Assembly (NCBI GenBank): GCA_013397795.1
Contig: VZTJ01003242.1
Coordinates: 1,319,491-1,383,490, forward strand
DNA length: 64,000 nucleotides
Origin: Orthonyx spaldingii
Taxonomy: Eukaryota > Chordata > Aves > Passeriformes > Orthonychidae
Direction: 5' to 3'
The translations under genes were made by a program, and so were the position numbers. Positions 14,501-27,182 of the stretch are shown piece by piece. Position 1 is the first letter of the stretch. Each line of letters begins with the position of its first letter. A model generated the notes under the pieces. The model was not told the DNA's origin. It ran no database searches and was given only the letters and a program-made list of their open reading frames with translations.

Positions 14501-17500
14501 TTTCAGTGGCCTTGATGAATTCTTGAGGGCTCTGATAAGTATAACTAAAGGTGGTTTTGGCTGGGGCACACTGTCAGTGTTCAAATGCATTACAACACTG
14601 AATTTTGTCTGTCTTCTGGATTGTTGATAACCTACGATTTTTTGCTCTTAAAAGGCCATTGAGATGGTTAGAGTCAGCTGTTAAGACTTTTCCTGCCCGT
14701 GGTAAACACTTCCTACCATGAGGAAGCCAGTCTCCTTCAGCAATGATATGCAGTTTAGGTTACCACAAGGGGTCAGTAGAAATCAGTGAGAAATATTCCC
14801 TCCTTCTCCACCCGAGAAACTATGAAACGCTCACAGCCACTATGTCATTCCCTGTTAATTTCAGGAATTCAGTGAGGGAAAACCAGACGTGATTGTTTTT
14901 TCCTTTATAACCAGACAGCTTTTCCCACTAAAATATATGTGGTTTCCTCACATTATATAGAAGTTTGCTCTTGATCAAAGCTAGCTCGGATTCAAAAGCT
15001 GGGGTTCATTTATTTTTCCAGGATAACTTTTTCTCTCAAATGTATTTGGTCATTACATTTGTTAAAATGAGTGCTTCAAACATGGCACAGATTTATGATC
15101 AGCGAGCAAAATTTTTATTTCTTCCAAACTAGGTTTTGATGAACTACTTTTTCTTTCTAAATTAATAGAATTGAATTTAAAATAAATTTTAAATTAAATT
15201 GTCATATCTCTTTGCAACTAAGCAAGTAGTTAAGAGCAGTTGCATGTATTTTATCTCCAAATGCTTACGTAACTCTTTTCTATTTTATTCATGACTGCCC
15301 CATGAAGACTATTCATCACACTTGCACTGTTCTCTCTGTATCACATTCCTTTCATTCCAAAGGATGCTGGGGAAAAGTGGGGAAAAAAAAGGATTGCTGA
15401 CTTGAAGTTTCATTCTCTGTCACTTCTGTGACAAACTGTATGCCTAGGGAGCATTCCAGTCATAAATGACAGCAAATTAAAGACCTGCCTACACCACAGT
15501 GGGAACCTGCATCGCATAAACTTTACCAAATACCATCTGACCATTTTCCTTCAGGCGGGTAGCAGGTCAAGCTGATGTCAGTTAATCTTGTACTGCAGTG
15601 GTACATTAGGTAGTGTTCATGGAGCCCTTGAAATTCCTCTCACCTTTCCTTGCTGCAGCCATTCGTCCTGAACAGTCTGGATGTAATGCAAAAGTAGTGG
15701 TGCTGGGAAAAAGATTTGGAAATATTCAGATTTTAACTTATTGCAGACTTGCAGGAAAAGACTCCAAATACTGTTAAAAATGAAGTCCAGTGGTTGAGAC
15801 TGTCAGGGAATTATGGGTTTGTACAGTCATTTGCTAGAAGTATTATTGTATTTTGGTTCATTTATATGGTATAGACAGAATAAGTGGTAGAAAATTAAAC
15901 TAGATGGGGAATTTTGCCTCCAACAAATCAGAGTTTGGCGAATCCTGTTGGTGCTTCAGGAAAAAATTTCCATTGGTGTCACTGTGTTTTGTTTGGAGCT
16001 GGTGTATAATGAATGTATGTTCAGCGTGTTGTGTAGTAAGGGTATGCACAGTGAAAAAGACTGATTTTTATGCATATTGCAAAACCAAAGCAACATTATT
16101 CTTTTAACCCAGGCAGTGACATTCCCTAAGCCTCTTGTGGCTAATATGTACAGCAAGTAGAGGCTCTGAAACACAATTCTTCTTTTGCAATCCTTGTAAT
16201 TCATTATGACTGTAAAATGCATGCTCATCAAAAACTGTTAAAAAAATCTAATTGCAGTTGAAGACATAAGAAGCAGTAGATTTAGGGTTGCATTCTGGTT
16301 TTTGCCTTGAATGTTTTGGGAAATCCTGCTGAAAATGTATCAGAAATTAGTCCCAATCTATGTTGGAGGGCAAAAAGTGCCAGCTCCTGTCACACGCACT
16401 GTGAGATGCTAATCAGGTGATGGCAGATGGAAGTGGGATTGTGGCATTGGGATGCTAGTTGCACACTCTGAGTTCAGCTGAAACCTGCAAGAAATTGCTT
16501 CCTTCTCTGTTCCCAAGGGAACCTGGAGAGCCACCTCTATGGATGGTAGTAAAGGAAAAGTGAAAATGAAATCAGGAGGCCCAGAGCTATTTGTGGTGAG
16601 GGACACCAGTGCTGTGTCTGCTCCTTGTCATCAAGAGAGGTGTACAGACAAAGGAAGTTATGTCTTGGATTCAGAAGATAATAAAATGTTTAAAAATATA
16701 ATTACTCTCTCTCTTTTTTTTTTTTTAAGTATGATATCCTGGAAAACTCAAACTCAGAATTTTTTGGGCACCAGAACTCATTTCCTCCACTGTGTAGGAT
16801 GTCATTCTTACTTGTTTGTGAAGAACTGATCAAAGTGATAGGGTTCAAGGAACTTTTTGAGGAATGGTTGTATCTGGAGGCCCAAAGTGAGACTGGACCC
16901 TTGATGTGCAACATGCTGTAAATAAATATTGCAAGTGATAGCTCATCCACTACGGACTGAATAACCAAGGTGGAGATAAACTACAACTATCACCATGCAG
17001 ACTTGGAGAGTTGAGACACAGGTGGTGACTAAATGACTTGCCTCAAGTCACATCAGAGCTAGAAGCTGAAATTCAATGTCCTGAATCTCCTTTCTGCCTC
17101 TTAAACATCCCATCTTGATCTACTTACTCCTGCAGTCGTGATCCGAACTGACACATGTGGCCTGACAGGTGCACCTGACTGAGGACAGACACTGTGCCAG
17201 CGTCCTCAGGAGGGAAGGTGGAAGAGGGCCTCTGGATTGGAGCTCCAGTATGCCAGGTGCTCAGAAAACAGCTCAGGTTGAAAGCTTCAGAGGAACCATG
17301 AGGTGAGGAAAAAAAGGAAAAGTTTATACTCAGTAGGAGGGAAAAGGAAACTCACTTGATAAATGCAAACTCAAGACATATTTAGAAGCTGGGTATGCAA
17401 GCTGAACTTTCCCTGGGGCTAATTGCTGTAATGGCATGTTAAATAAATCCTTGCTAAACTTGGCTGTACCACATGAACACTGTTTAAATAATGAAGTGCT

Positions 17501-18025
17501 CATGGACAAATTTTCAGAAGTATTAGGCAGAAACTGGCTTTTATTTAGTTTGAATTGAAATACATGGTTTTTTCCATCTAGTTATTGTGACCATCACAAA
17601 TCAGGTAATTTTCCTTCTGTTTATCTGAGGGGTTCCTCTCCTTTTGCTGTCCTGTTTAACCACAAATACAAGTGCTTTTCTTCTTTGCTGTTTTACTTAG
17701 TTCCATGGCAGCCACAGGAATGTTCTTTCTCCTTTATTGAGCAGTTGGTAACTCCTGGGTCTTTCCTTTTCCATTATGCGTGCTCAAGACAAAGCAAAGC
17801 TGCTGGGAAATGGAAGATATTTATGAAATGGTAGTCTCCATGGCCAAGCTTTTTGAAGAAGAGCACTTCAGCTGATGAGTTAGAACAGCCTGTGCCCCAA
17901 TTAAACCTGAATGATGTTGGTCCATTCTGAGGAAAAGATAGAAGAAAAAAACCAGAGGAGTAAAGGATATTTCTGCAGTCTAAAATTCTTAAATCTGGAA
18001 AGTTTCTCTCATTCTGGGTATATAG
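14501..18025. other. Intergenic, no gene recognised
   Basis: About 3.5 kb with no recognised gene or repeat. It contains AT-rich stretches (for example 15,160-15,200) and a poly-T run near 16,714-16,728. The ORFs present are under 100 codons and have no recognisable domain. Confidence 0.55.
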
Positions 18026-18190
18026 AAACAAGTAGATTTCTATATATAAATTTATATGTATAAATTTATAAACAATTATAATAATTAGTTCATAATTTTA
18101 GATATTATATATATGCAATGCATAAATTTATAAAGTTTCTTTTCTATGACATACACATGCATATTTATATAGTCTATATAAATATAGACG
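18026..18190. repeat. AT-rich tract with repeated palindromes
   Basis: A strongly AT-rich block. The 12-base palindrome TATAAATTTATA occurs at 18045-18056 and 18059-18070, and its 11-base core recurs at 18122-18132. TA-dinucleotide runs lie between the copies. It is probably low-complexity sequence able to unwind or form cruciforms; no function can be assigned. Confidence 0.75.
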
Positions 18191-18585
18191 TAACTAGATT
18201 ATCAGTCACAGATTTCCTGACGTGCTTCTTGTAGTAGACAAATGACTCCAAAATAGAGTGCAGGGGCTCAAATGGCTGATTGCACCTGAGGACTAACTGA
18301 CTGCTAATGAAATTCTATGACCTTTTTAAACATTTCCCTAGCCAATGAAATGATAGGAATGATTAATTTAATTGGAGAACCCTAAGTGTCAGTTGCAAAA
18401 CCACTCTGTAAAAGGAGGTGCTTTGTACTGGTTCATCCCTATTACTTATCTCTTTGGTGGTCACTTGTGTTGCTATAAAGCAGTGGAATCACCATTTAAA
18501 ACATGCAGCACATGAGGGGTCTTGTAAGGGGTAAGAAGGGGAACCTCTTCTGATATTCAACCTCATGATCAGACATGATGTAATG

Positions 18586-18705
18586 AGAGAATATCTCAAG
18601 TTGGAAAGGATCATCAAGTCCAAATTCCTACTCCTCACAGGACTACCTTACACTAAACTATGAGACTGGGTGTCCTCCAGACAGGCTTGGTACCACTTCA
18701 CACAG
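18586..18705 (-). repeat. CR1 LINE 3' fragment, minus strand
   Basis: Read on the plus strand it begins GAGAGAATATCTCAAGTTGG, then AAGGATCATCAAGTCCAA, ACTCCTCACAGGACTACC and ACAGGCTTGGTACCACTTC. These words match the reverse complement of the 3' end of CR1, so the element points leftward. A short internal deletion is suggested before the last motif. It belongs to the same broad CR1 type as the plus-strand copy at 8468-8648. Confidence 0.82.
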
Positions 18706-21700
18706 AAGAAACCTTGCAGATTGATGTCTTTTAATGCTCAGGGATGCCTTTTATTTAAGTAAATATAAGGTAAAGTTGGGAATGTATATGTCCACAATGT
18801 GAAAATGTAAGTTATAGGTTTGATGGCTTTTTTATCTGGGAACATACACAACACTGTTTCATTCTTTTGATAAAGTATTTTCTTCAAGTGTTTTCAGAAG
18901 ACAGGAAAAATAAAAGTATATGATTCTTCTAAGCCTTAGAATAATGTGTTTACATATCAAGGAAACTATTTCACAGAAATCAATATATTTTCATTTCATC
19001 TGGGAAGAATAATATTAGACACTTGTTGGTTCTTGGCATTCTTAACACTCTTTTGTAAAAGGAAACAAAGAATTTTACAGCAGCTTCCAAGAGAGTATAT
19101 TATTAGATCTTAATACTTAACTGCATTTCCTCACAAATATTGATTTGCTGTTGTTATTGTTGTGAATGCATCCAGGTGGTCATATAGTTTGAAGGAAATA
19201 TGCAATTAAATTGATATCACAAAACTGTACTTGGTATATTTGTGTCTGCCTAGGTCTCAGACTGAAAAGCAAATCATTTGATTTTTCTTCAGAAATGGAA
19301 AACTCAATTCCCTCTTATGAACTTCTTGACTGTTAACAACAATCAAGAGTGCTAGAGAGGGAGCTGCTTTTTACTAAGAGACTTCTGGGAGGTACAGTGG
19401 GGCCAGCAGCATGGTACACATCCTAATTTAGATTCCCATGCACATTGCAGAGAAGTGCCATTATCTCAGGTATGGTTTGGGCTGGGTTGGGGAAAAGAAG
19501 GGAGTGTGAGGTAGAGGAGCTGGGGAAAGGCATTGTCCATCTGAATGTGCCCCTCAAAGTACTTCCCACTGCAGCCCAGGAGTCTGGGCACTCCCCTCTG
19601 AGCAAGAGGGTCAGGTCACTTGACAAAATGAGCTACAGAAACGACTTTCTATTCCTTCTCCCTAGAGGGGGCTGCAGGCAGTGGGTAATTGATTGGACAT
19701 GTATTTTCACCAGGAATGCTTTCCATGCGGAAACTGTATATAAAGTATTAATAAAAGCTTTCCATCACAAACTGTTTTTTCTGTCTGAAAAATGACTTCC
19801 TCTAAACATGCCCAGCCAACTCCATTGTGTATTTGTTAGAGACATGAATGTATATGCATTTTTGTTTTATTATTATTAGACTTTTCTCTCTGTTGACTTT
19901 TATTCTGTGTCTGGTCTAATACCAGACTTGCAAAGATCATGTGATGTGAATATTTAAGTACCCTACCTAGAACACATTTAAAGAGCCTGAATTTCAGAAA
20001 TCTAGGGCTGTAGTTTCCCAACATCAGCCTCATTTAGAAGTTTTGCAGTCCATTTGAGCTTTTAGGCAACTGCATACATTTTCACACAGGTTGCAGCAAG
20101 GACATGAATTTTAATTTTCTCTAAATATCCCTGTGGATTTTCATTGCAGAGTAATAGGATGTGATATTCCTTCTTCTGAAAGGTTTGTTCTTACACATCA
20201 ACATTGATCAAAGTCGTCAGAAGTCTTGTCCAAGAAACAATCATTTAAACCAGGCCTTAGCTCTGTGATCTCTGGATGACAACCTGCTCAGGTGCATGGT
20301 CATGGCACCTTGTCTTTCATCTGCTGCTGCAGGGAATCTCTGCCCACACCGAAGAGCAGTGGGAGAAGATCAGCCTTGGCAGAACAAAACTCATTGAAAA
20401 TTCATGTATTTTGTTCTTGCTGTGGTACTATGACCCTGCTGATAGAATACGCTCTGCTGTGCCGTGGCTGGACACTGAACAGTCCGTGAGCAGGGATGGG
20501 TTACACTGCACAGCTGCATTGGTACTTCCCTCAGTCATCCATCCTGGCTGCAGCTGCAGTTTGCCACCTGGGCTATGCCCAAAAACGAGTCTCCATGAGC
20601 AGGGGCAGGTTGCATGGGATGAGGTATCACTGGGCAGAGAGGTCAGTCACACCTGCCCCTGGGGCTGGGCATGCAGAGACCATGCACGCAGCAAGCTGGA
20701 GCATGTCACACTTCCTGGCAGGGCTTCAACTCACAGAGTTAACTTTACTCAAGAGAAAACTATGCCAGATTCTGGCCTTTGAAGATTTCAGTAAGCTTCT
20801 TTTTCAGGGAAAAAGGGTTGCCAACTGGGATTTTTCGTGAGTTGACTGCTTTTCAAAGATCTTTGTGAAGGGGCTTGGTTAAGGGCATTGCTGGGGGAAA
20901 CCAATTATAATTTTCAAATATGTTATACTTAAATAAACATTTAATTAAAATAAAACCAGCTTTTTCAGCCATTGCCTGTCTTCTCCTGTTTGTAGAGTTG
21001 GGGAGTTCTGGGGAATTCCTGATACTACATATTTTTTGAGAGCGTCAGCAAACTTCTCAAACTAACCTTCAATACTTCCTTTGCTTTCTCTTCCCTCCCT
21101 CCCAACTCTTTTTCTTAGACACTTAACCTACTTTCTAATATCTCATTTTTCTGTTTTCCCTTATTTCTTGCAATATAAAATTTTCTTCTAACCTTTTTCT
21201 CCTTGCCCATTTCTCCCTGGTCCCTTTTCCATGCATTTTCTGCTCCAGTTCAGCTGAACCTCGCCACAAACCATGTTATCTCCATAATAGCCTCTGCCTA
21301 ATGATGGAGGGAAACACCCTGGAATACCAACTTTCAGCAGCTGGGAGCCAGGAGGGTATATGTGACGTGACTTTTCATCTCCCACCTCAATCTGTATAAT
21401 TCTTCTTTAAACATCTGTCCACCTTTAGTGGCACTAAGAGCTGGGCTAGCAAGAGGAAGAATGAAAAAATAAGATGATTTTGTCACTTGAGCAGCTCCAA
21501 ACCACTGTATTTATTTATGCCGTTATCAGCATTATTACCACAACAGAGAATGCTGCATTAGATGCTGAGTGTGAGTCTTCACAGTTATTAAAACCTATAA
21601 ATATCTTCAATAAAAGCAAAGGGAAAATATTTGCCACTCGAGGATTTTCTCTCTAAATCATCCAACCAATACAAGTTTGACCCAGGTTGAAAGTTTCCTC

Positions 21701-21924
21701 ACCTGCCAAAATAATTGAATTCCAAATTGTCCTACTCTTTCTGTTCCTTTTTTTCCCCCCCTCTTCTTCAGTGGCTTCCAGTGCATAAGCCTGCTTGATA
21801 GGACATAATTAAGGAGTACCATACCACTTTGAGATAAAGTAACTCTAAACAGTATTTTCATCCCTGTTTTGCTGAGGGACAAACATGGTATTGTGCAGCA
21901 GCTTTACACTGGCTGCTATTGGAC
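18706..21924. other. Intergenic, no gene recognised
   Basis: No recognised repeat or gene. It includes a moderately GC-rich patch at 20,276-20,840 holding a 168-codon plus-strand ORF (20276-20782) and an overlapping 114-codon ORF in another frame. Neither shows a recognisable domain or homology that I can name, so they are not annotated as genes. Confidence 0.5.
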
Positions 21925-22488
21925 TGTCCTGGTTTTGTCTGGAATAGAGTTAGCTTTCCTCCTAGTGATGTGTTTTGGATTCAGTATGAGAATAATGTTG
22001 ATAAAACAGTGATGTTTTAGTTGTTGCCAAGCAGTGTTTACCTGAAGTCAAGGACTGTTCAGTTTCCCAGCCTCTCCCAGTGAGCAGGTGTGCAAGGAGA
22101 AGGGAGGGGGCATGGCCAGGACAGGTGACCCGAACTGGCCAAGGGGACATTCCACACTATAGGACATTATGCTCCTAATGGAGCTATAACCTAAACTGGG
22201 ATAGGTGGTGGCAGTGGGGCTGATCACTGCTGGGGGACTTGCTGGGCATCAGTCAGGGGGTGGTGAGCAATTATTTTGTGTATCACGTGTTTCTCTCTCC
22301 CTTTGTTGTCAACCTTTTCATTACAAATACGGTTTTTGTTCTATTTTACTTTACTTTAGTTATTAAACTGTTCTAATCTAAGCCCATGGGTTTTACCTTT
22401 TATTGAATCTCCTCATCTCACCAGGGTAGGGGGGGAGTGAGCGTGCCTCTGTGTGGTGTTTTGTTGCCAAAGGGATTAAACCACAACA
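21925..22488 (+). mobile_element. ERVL-type solo LTR
   Basis: A 564-base element starting TGTCCTGGTTTTGTCTGG and ending GGATTAAACCACAACA, the characteristic ends of a widespread avian ERVL-class LTR. Internal landmarks in the expected order are TGAGAATAATGTTGATAA, GATGTTTTAGTTGTTGCC, CAGTGTTTACCTGAAGTCAA, GGTGGTGAGCAATTATTTTG, TATTAAACTGTTCTAATCT and a GGGGGGAGTGAGCG stretch before the 3' end. No internal retroviral genes adjoin it, so it is a solo LTR. No target-site duplication is apparent, and divergence suggests an old copy. The family assignment is from memory of the bird repeat consensus. Confidence 0.88.
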
Positions 22489-25400
22489 AAGATGTGAATT
22501 AACACAATAAACCATTACAATTTTTTTACATGGCTTCAACAACACAAAAAAAATGCAGCTTAGCAAACATGGGCAGCAAATACATATGATTACCAATTGC
22601 AAGCAAATAATCAAAGCATATCTTTAGTCTTTCCCACAATTTAGAGTTATGGCATTATTTGCAAAATAAAAATTAAAAACTCAAATAGCCCAATGAGAAG
22701 CTCCAATTCTATAGAAAAGAATGAGACTGAATTCTTATATACAATTCCCATATACATTTCTGCTAAGATTTTTTTTCTTTGGCTCCATGCTAAGCATAAA
22801 ACATGATTTTTCTTTCCTATTTTAAAGTATGCAAAATGTACCAAAAAAATCCTGTAAACTCTGCCTGTCAACCTTAACTTCTAGGCTTTCCTAACTTTTA
22901 AATGTTTGCTCTTTTAAGATTGGTTTACCACCAATCTCAGCATTCTTACCCTTATACTGTAATTAAGGTTTTGGAGACATTTTGCTTTACATCTGTGGGT
23001 ATTCTGTGAACTATCACTTTTGCACTTGTCAATTCATTCTTAAAAAGCAGAAATCCTTTATAAATTTTCATAATGTAGAAAACTTACTCCAGGGAGATTC
23101 AGCAGACTGAGGATTCAGTGGCAGTCTAAATTAATCTGGATCAGGTGAGAAAGTGTTTTCAGAGTCACACCATGAATGCCAGCCTGCTTACAAATTCTGT
23201 TTCAGCTGTGAGCAGACTGTTCAGACTAGAGACATTTCAAAAGCAAAGAAAACATTTAGATGCTACTAAAGATAAACAATTTCTAGACATCAAGAAAAAA
23301 TGTAAAATCACATTCGAAGTGACAGGTTCCTCTGCCAGTTAAAATTCTTGAATAGAACTGGAAAGATAAACCCGAGTGGAGATCACATAAAATGTCTTTT
23401 GTGTCATGGATTTGATAATGGTGCTCTGAATTTTGGAAAGCTAATAGTTGCTAGATTGGAGGTTTGGCTGCAGGCATATTTCTTTTCATTTTTCTCACAA
23501 ACAGAAAAATTCTGTAAAAAAATCCAATCTGATGGTAATCTTTTAAAAGACCTATGTTTAGCTATAAAAAAAAAATCCAAAATATAATACCTCTCATTAA
23601 TCTTCTCCACACCATGATACAAACACTACCAGTCTCTACATAACTCCTGTCCCTCTGACAAGGATTAGATTCTGCCATCTGTTAAAATATACAATGTAGC
23701 ATAATTTAAAAACTCATATAGAAAAAGACATGAAGCATAACTGCTGTTATTCTCTTTCAAAAGTAAATTGATCTATAATCAATGTGGGAATTTTAGTCAC
23801 ATTCAGTTTTTCAATAACTTCAATTTTCTCTGCTTTCTGGGCACCATTAAAATACAGATTCAGTGTTCTATAAATGGAATTAAATTATTCATTATACCTA
23901 TTAATATAAATATGCATTATCTTGAATTGCACACACTGGTTATTATGTAGTTCAGACAAATCACTAAATACTTAGTTTATTGTATTACTTTTTCACCTAT
24001 GGAAAATAATCCAATGCATGACATTTACCAAACTACAGAAATTTGATACACTAAGCGTCTGAAAGCGTCTGTTCTGTCTGATCAAATCATCAAACTAATG
24101 ATGCAACCACGTAAAATATCACCTTCTAGTTAAAATTTTCATCATATCTTAATAGGCATTTTATATGTCATGTCCATCATTTAGAGGGGATAATTTTCAT
24201 ATAAGCTGTGAAAAAAACCCCTACAACATTTCTCCTCTATTTAGTTATACAAGTCTTCATATCCTATCTACTTCTTGCTACTAGGAATTCATGCATGTGA
24301 GTAAAGAATAACATCCTTACTCTATTTTTAAGACTCTAAATGTATTCCCCAATGTAAGGAATTAATAGTCAGTGGGATTTGCTGTATCTTGAAATATGAA
24401 TAAAGACACAGATGTTTATCTTAGAAATTAGACCTTGTATGCCATATGTTTTTCAGATTTTTATATCTTTCCATTTTGTTATAAAAGTTCAGAGACTATT
24501 ACAACCATCTCTGAGGACGTGTTTTGTTTTGCTCTTAAGTGTCTGCGTTCATATTTCACTTACATCACTTTCCAAAAATACTGCCTTCAGCAACCTGAAA
24601 GCCAAAGCAGAGGGGTGGCTCCAAGAATGGGAATAATGGGAAGTTTTTTTTACTACCCCATAAGTGCATTTCAGCTCTCATCAGATAGGGGATACCCCTC
24701 CATCCCACCCCTCCCCCAACGTTTTGGATGTGTCTTGAAAAGTTTTAAATTACACTACTATTTGTGAAACCAGGCTTTTAGATGGTGAATTCTGTGTTGT
24801 GAACTACAGACCTGTCTTTATCTATTAAAAGCTCCACTGGGTTGCCAAACTGAGCTAAATTTGTGCTAAATTCTGATTACTGGCAGAAAGAAGTCTCAAT
24901 CAATGCTCATGTGACTAAGATTTTGTCCTTAAAAGAAAAGGTGATATTGGCTAAGTTTTGTCTTAGGCATGTGCAGTAGTGGCAGATGTTCTTGGCAATT
25001 GTTAAAAGAGCTCCAGATGGTAGCTTAGAAGTTTGACTTTAAACATTTTCTCTCCTTTGACTGTAATTTTTAAATGAAGAGATGCGTAGAGCTTGTTAAG
25101 GTTTTTCTCCAGGTTTAGACTGAAGATAAAATGATGAGGCTCATCAAGAAGATGGATGATGATATTATCTTGTCTTGAAGTCATCGCAAGTGAAGTTTGA
25201 CAGAATCATCTGTTCACCATTATCTATAAAAAGATTTTAAGGGAAAAGAAATAGTCTGGTAATTTTGTTCTTTTTAGACCTTGTAGAAACTAAAGAAAAC
25301 CAATTTTCTGTTTGAATATTTTATTCATTGTTTGATAAAATTTCATCTATTTATGCAGATTGTTTTCTGCTAGGCTGCTCGGGGTAAATCCTAACTTGAT

Positions 25401-26209
25401 GTGTTTATCCTGACAGAGAACAAATGACTCTGCTCTGAGATTTAAAGTACTCTTGTAAAATTTCCTTTCTACTTCAAAAGACGATGTACATATTTTTAGA
25501 TCATTTACTACTCTTATCACAGTAATCACCAGACAGTTTGTCAGAGATTGTAAGAAAGTTCATCTCCACAGGAAGCTTTATAATTTAGAAAATAACATCT
25601 GAAATCATCAAACTCTCCCGCCTGCTGGATTTATTTTCTACATGGAAGGTTAAAGGAGGATAACTCATTGTTCATTTCCTCATTAGAAAAGAAAACAACA
25701 TGTCATTGCAGTAAAACTTCTGTATGCTACTTCTAGAATGGGTACATGTAGTGAAATGGGTGATTTTTGAATGCACAATAGGCGTGTGCTCTAAAATCAT
25801 CATCTGATTTAATTTTCTCCATTAATTTCTTTTTGCTCTGATGTACCTACAATTCTACCATTTACACTGAAAATTTTTGTGCTCTGAAGTCACATTTCTT
25901 CCATCAGAGAGTAGGTAAAAGTCCATCTTAGAAGGGCAGCAGGCTTAGGGCAAGAGTTGAGTCCTTTTGGGACACAGGCGCAAAATCAGAGCAGTGGGGG
26001 CACAACTCCCTGGGCTCTGCATACCCCACTTCCCTCCCACGGATATGACAGTGGTGCAAGTAGACAGGGCCAGATCCATGTCTTATCCTAATATAGGCTT
26101 GAAAGCACAGTGGAGATACATGCATGGACAGGACTCTATATTAAATAGTGCATCTGGTAGTTTAGATATAGTCATAAAAATAAAAATATCAGATATGATC
26201 TGGACCTGC
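22489..26209. other. Intergenic, no gene recognised
   Basis: About 3.7 kb of AT-rich sequence with no recognised gene or young repeat. All ORFs are short and domain-free. Confidence 0.55.
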
Positions 26210-26696
26210 AGACCTGCTTGGCTAACTTGGTCTGCTTGTATGACAGGGTGACTCACTCAGTGGATGAAGGGACGGTTGCAGATGTTGTCTACCTACAACT
26301 TTGGTGAAGCCTTTGACACTATTTCCCACAGTATTCTTCTGGAGAAACTGGTTGTTCATGGCTTGGATGCATGAATGCTTCAGTGACTAAAAAAACCATC
26401 TGCATGGCAAGGCCAGAGTGGTGATAAATGGAGCTAAATCCAGCTGGTGCCGAGTCACAAGTGGTGTTACCCAGGTGTCAGTACTGGAGCCAATTCTGTT
26501 TAATAACCATTGGTCAGTTCACAGAAAACACCAAATTGCTGGGAGTACTGATCTGCTGGAGGGCAGGAAGGTCTGGAGAGGGATCTGGACTGGCTGGATT
26601 GATGGGCTGAGGCCGATGGTGTGAGGTTCAACAAGGCAAAGTATTGGGTCCTGCACTTGGGTCACAAGAACCCCATGCAGAGCTACAGGCTGGGGG
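26210..26696 (+). repeat. CR1 LINE ORF2 fragment, 5' piece (broken)
   Basis: Left piece of a 5'-truncated CR1. Translation across frames resembles the CR1 reverse-transcriptase region: a stretch like SCLxNLVCLYD, then VDEG, then AFDTISHSILLEKL (26308-26349 region), then VINGAKSSW, and later LDLLEGRK-like and FNKAKxxVLHLGH-like segments. Frames shift repeatedly and stops interrupt it. A stretch that would include the catalytic FADD region appears deleted near 26,505-26,520, so it cannot encode an active protein. It is interrupted at 26697 by an inserted LTR and continues at 27183. Confidence 0.9.
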
Positions 26697-27178
26697 TGAT
26701 GCCTTTTTCTCTGGTTTTAAAATATGAGTCAGACATAGTTAGAGTGATAAAAGGCGTACCTTTATATGAGGATTTTTAGGTGTACCAAATTTGTTAAGTG
26801 GAAAATACCAAAGAAGTACGTCCCATGTGCCGAGTTTACAATTTTTATAGATTCTGCAAATTAGCATATCTGACCAAAACCCCCCAATTAGGAACTGCCT
26901 GGTGAAGTAATTGCCCCAGTTTTAGTACCTTCTAGGTTCTCCCCCCTTAGGATGAGATCCAGGCCCTGTTTACAAAAGTACATCCTGGAAAGCTGGTTTC
27001 AACCTTGGTTTCTAAGGAGAACCAAGATAATACAGGGATCCTGGAATTTGCTTTGTCTTTCTGCTTAGGAAAATGTTGAAGCTAAGCTACAGTATGAAGC
27101 TACAAAGCTACAACTATATGTGTAAAGGATACAGAGAATATATAAAAGGAAAAAGGAAATAAAACCAAAATGGCATCA
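26697..27178 (-). mobile_element. Solo LTR inserted into CR1
   Basis: A 482-base insertion with perfect 7-base terminal inverted repeats, TGATGCC at the left and GGCATCA at the right. It is flanked by GGGG on both sides (26693-26696 and 27179-27182), a likely 4-5 base target duplication. The CR1 sequence resumes directly afterwards with AAGAGTGGCTGGAAAG, so the borders are well defined. On the minus strand there is a TATA-like CTATAAAAATTG about 330 bases from the left LTR end and an ATAAAGG near the 3' end, supporting minus orientation. No coding sequence is present. The ERV family is not named. Confidence 0.8.
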
Positions 27179-27182
27179 GGGG

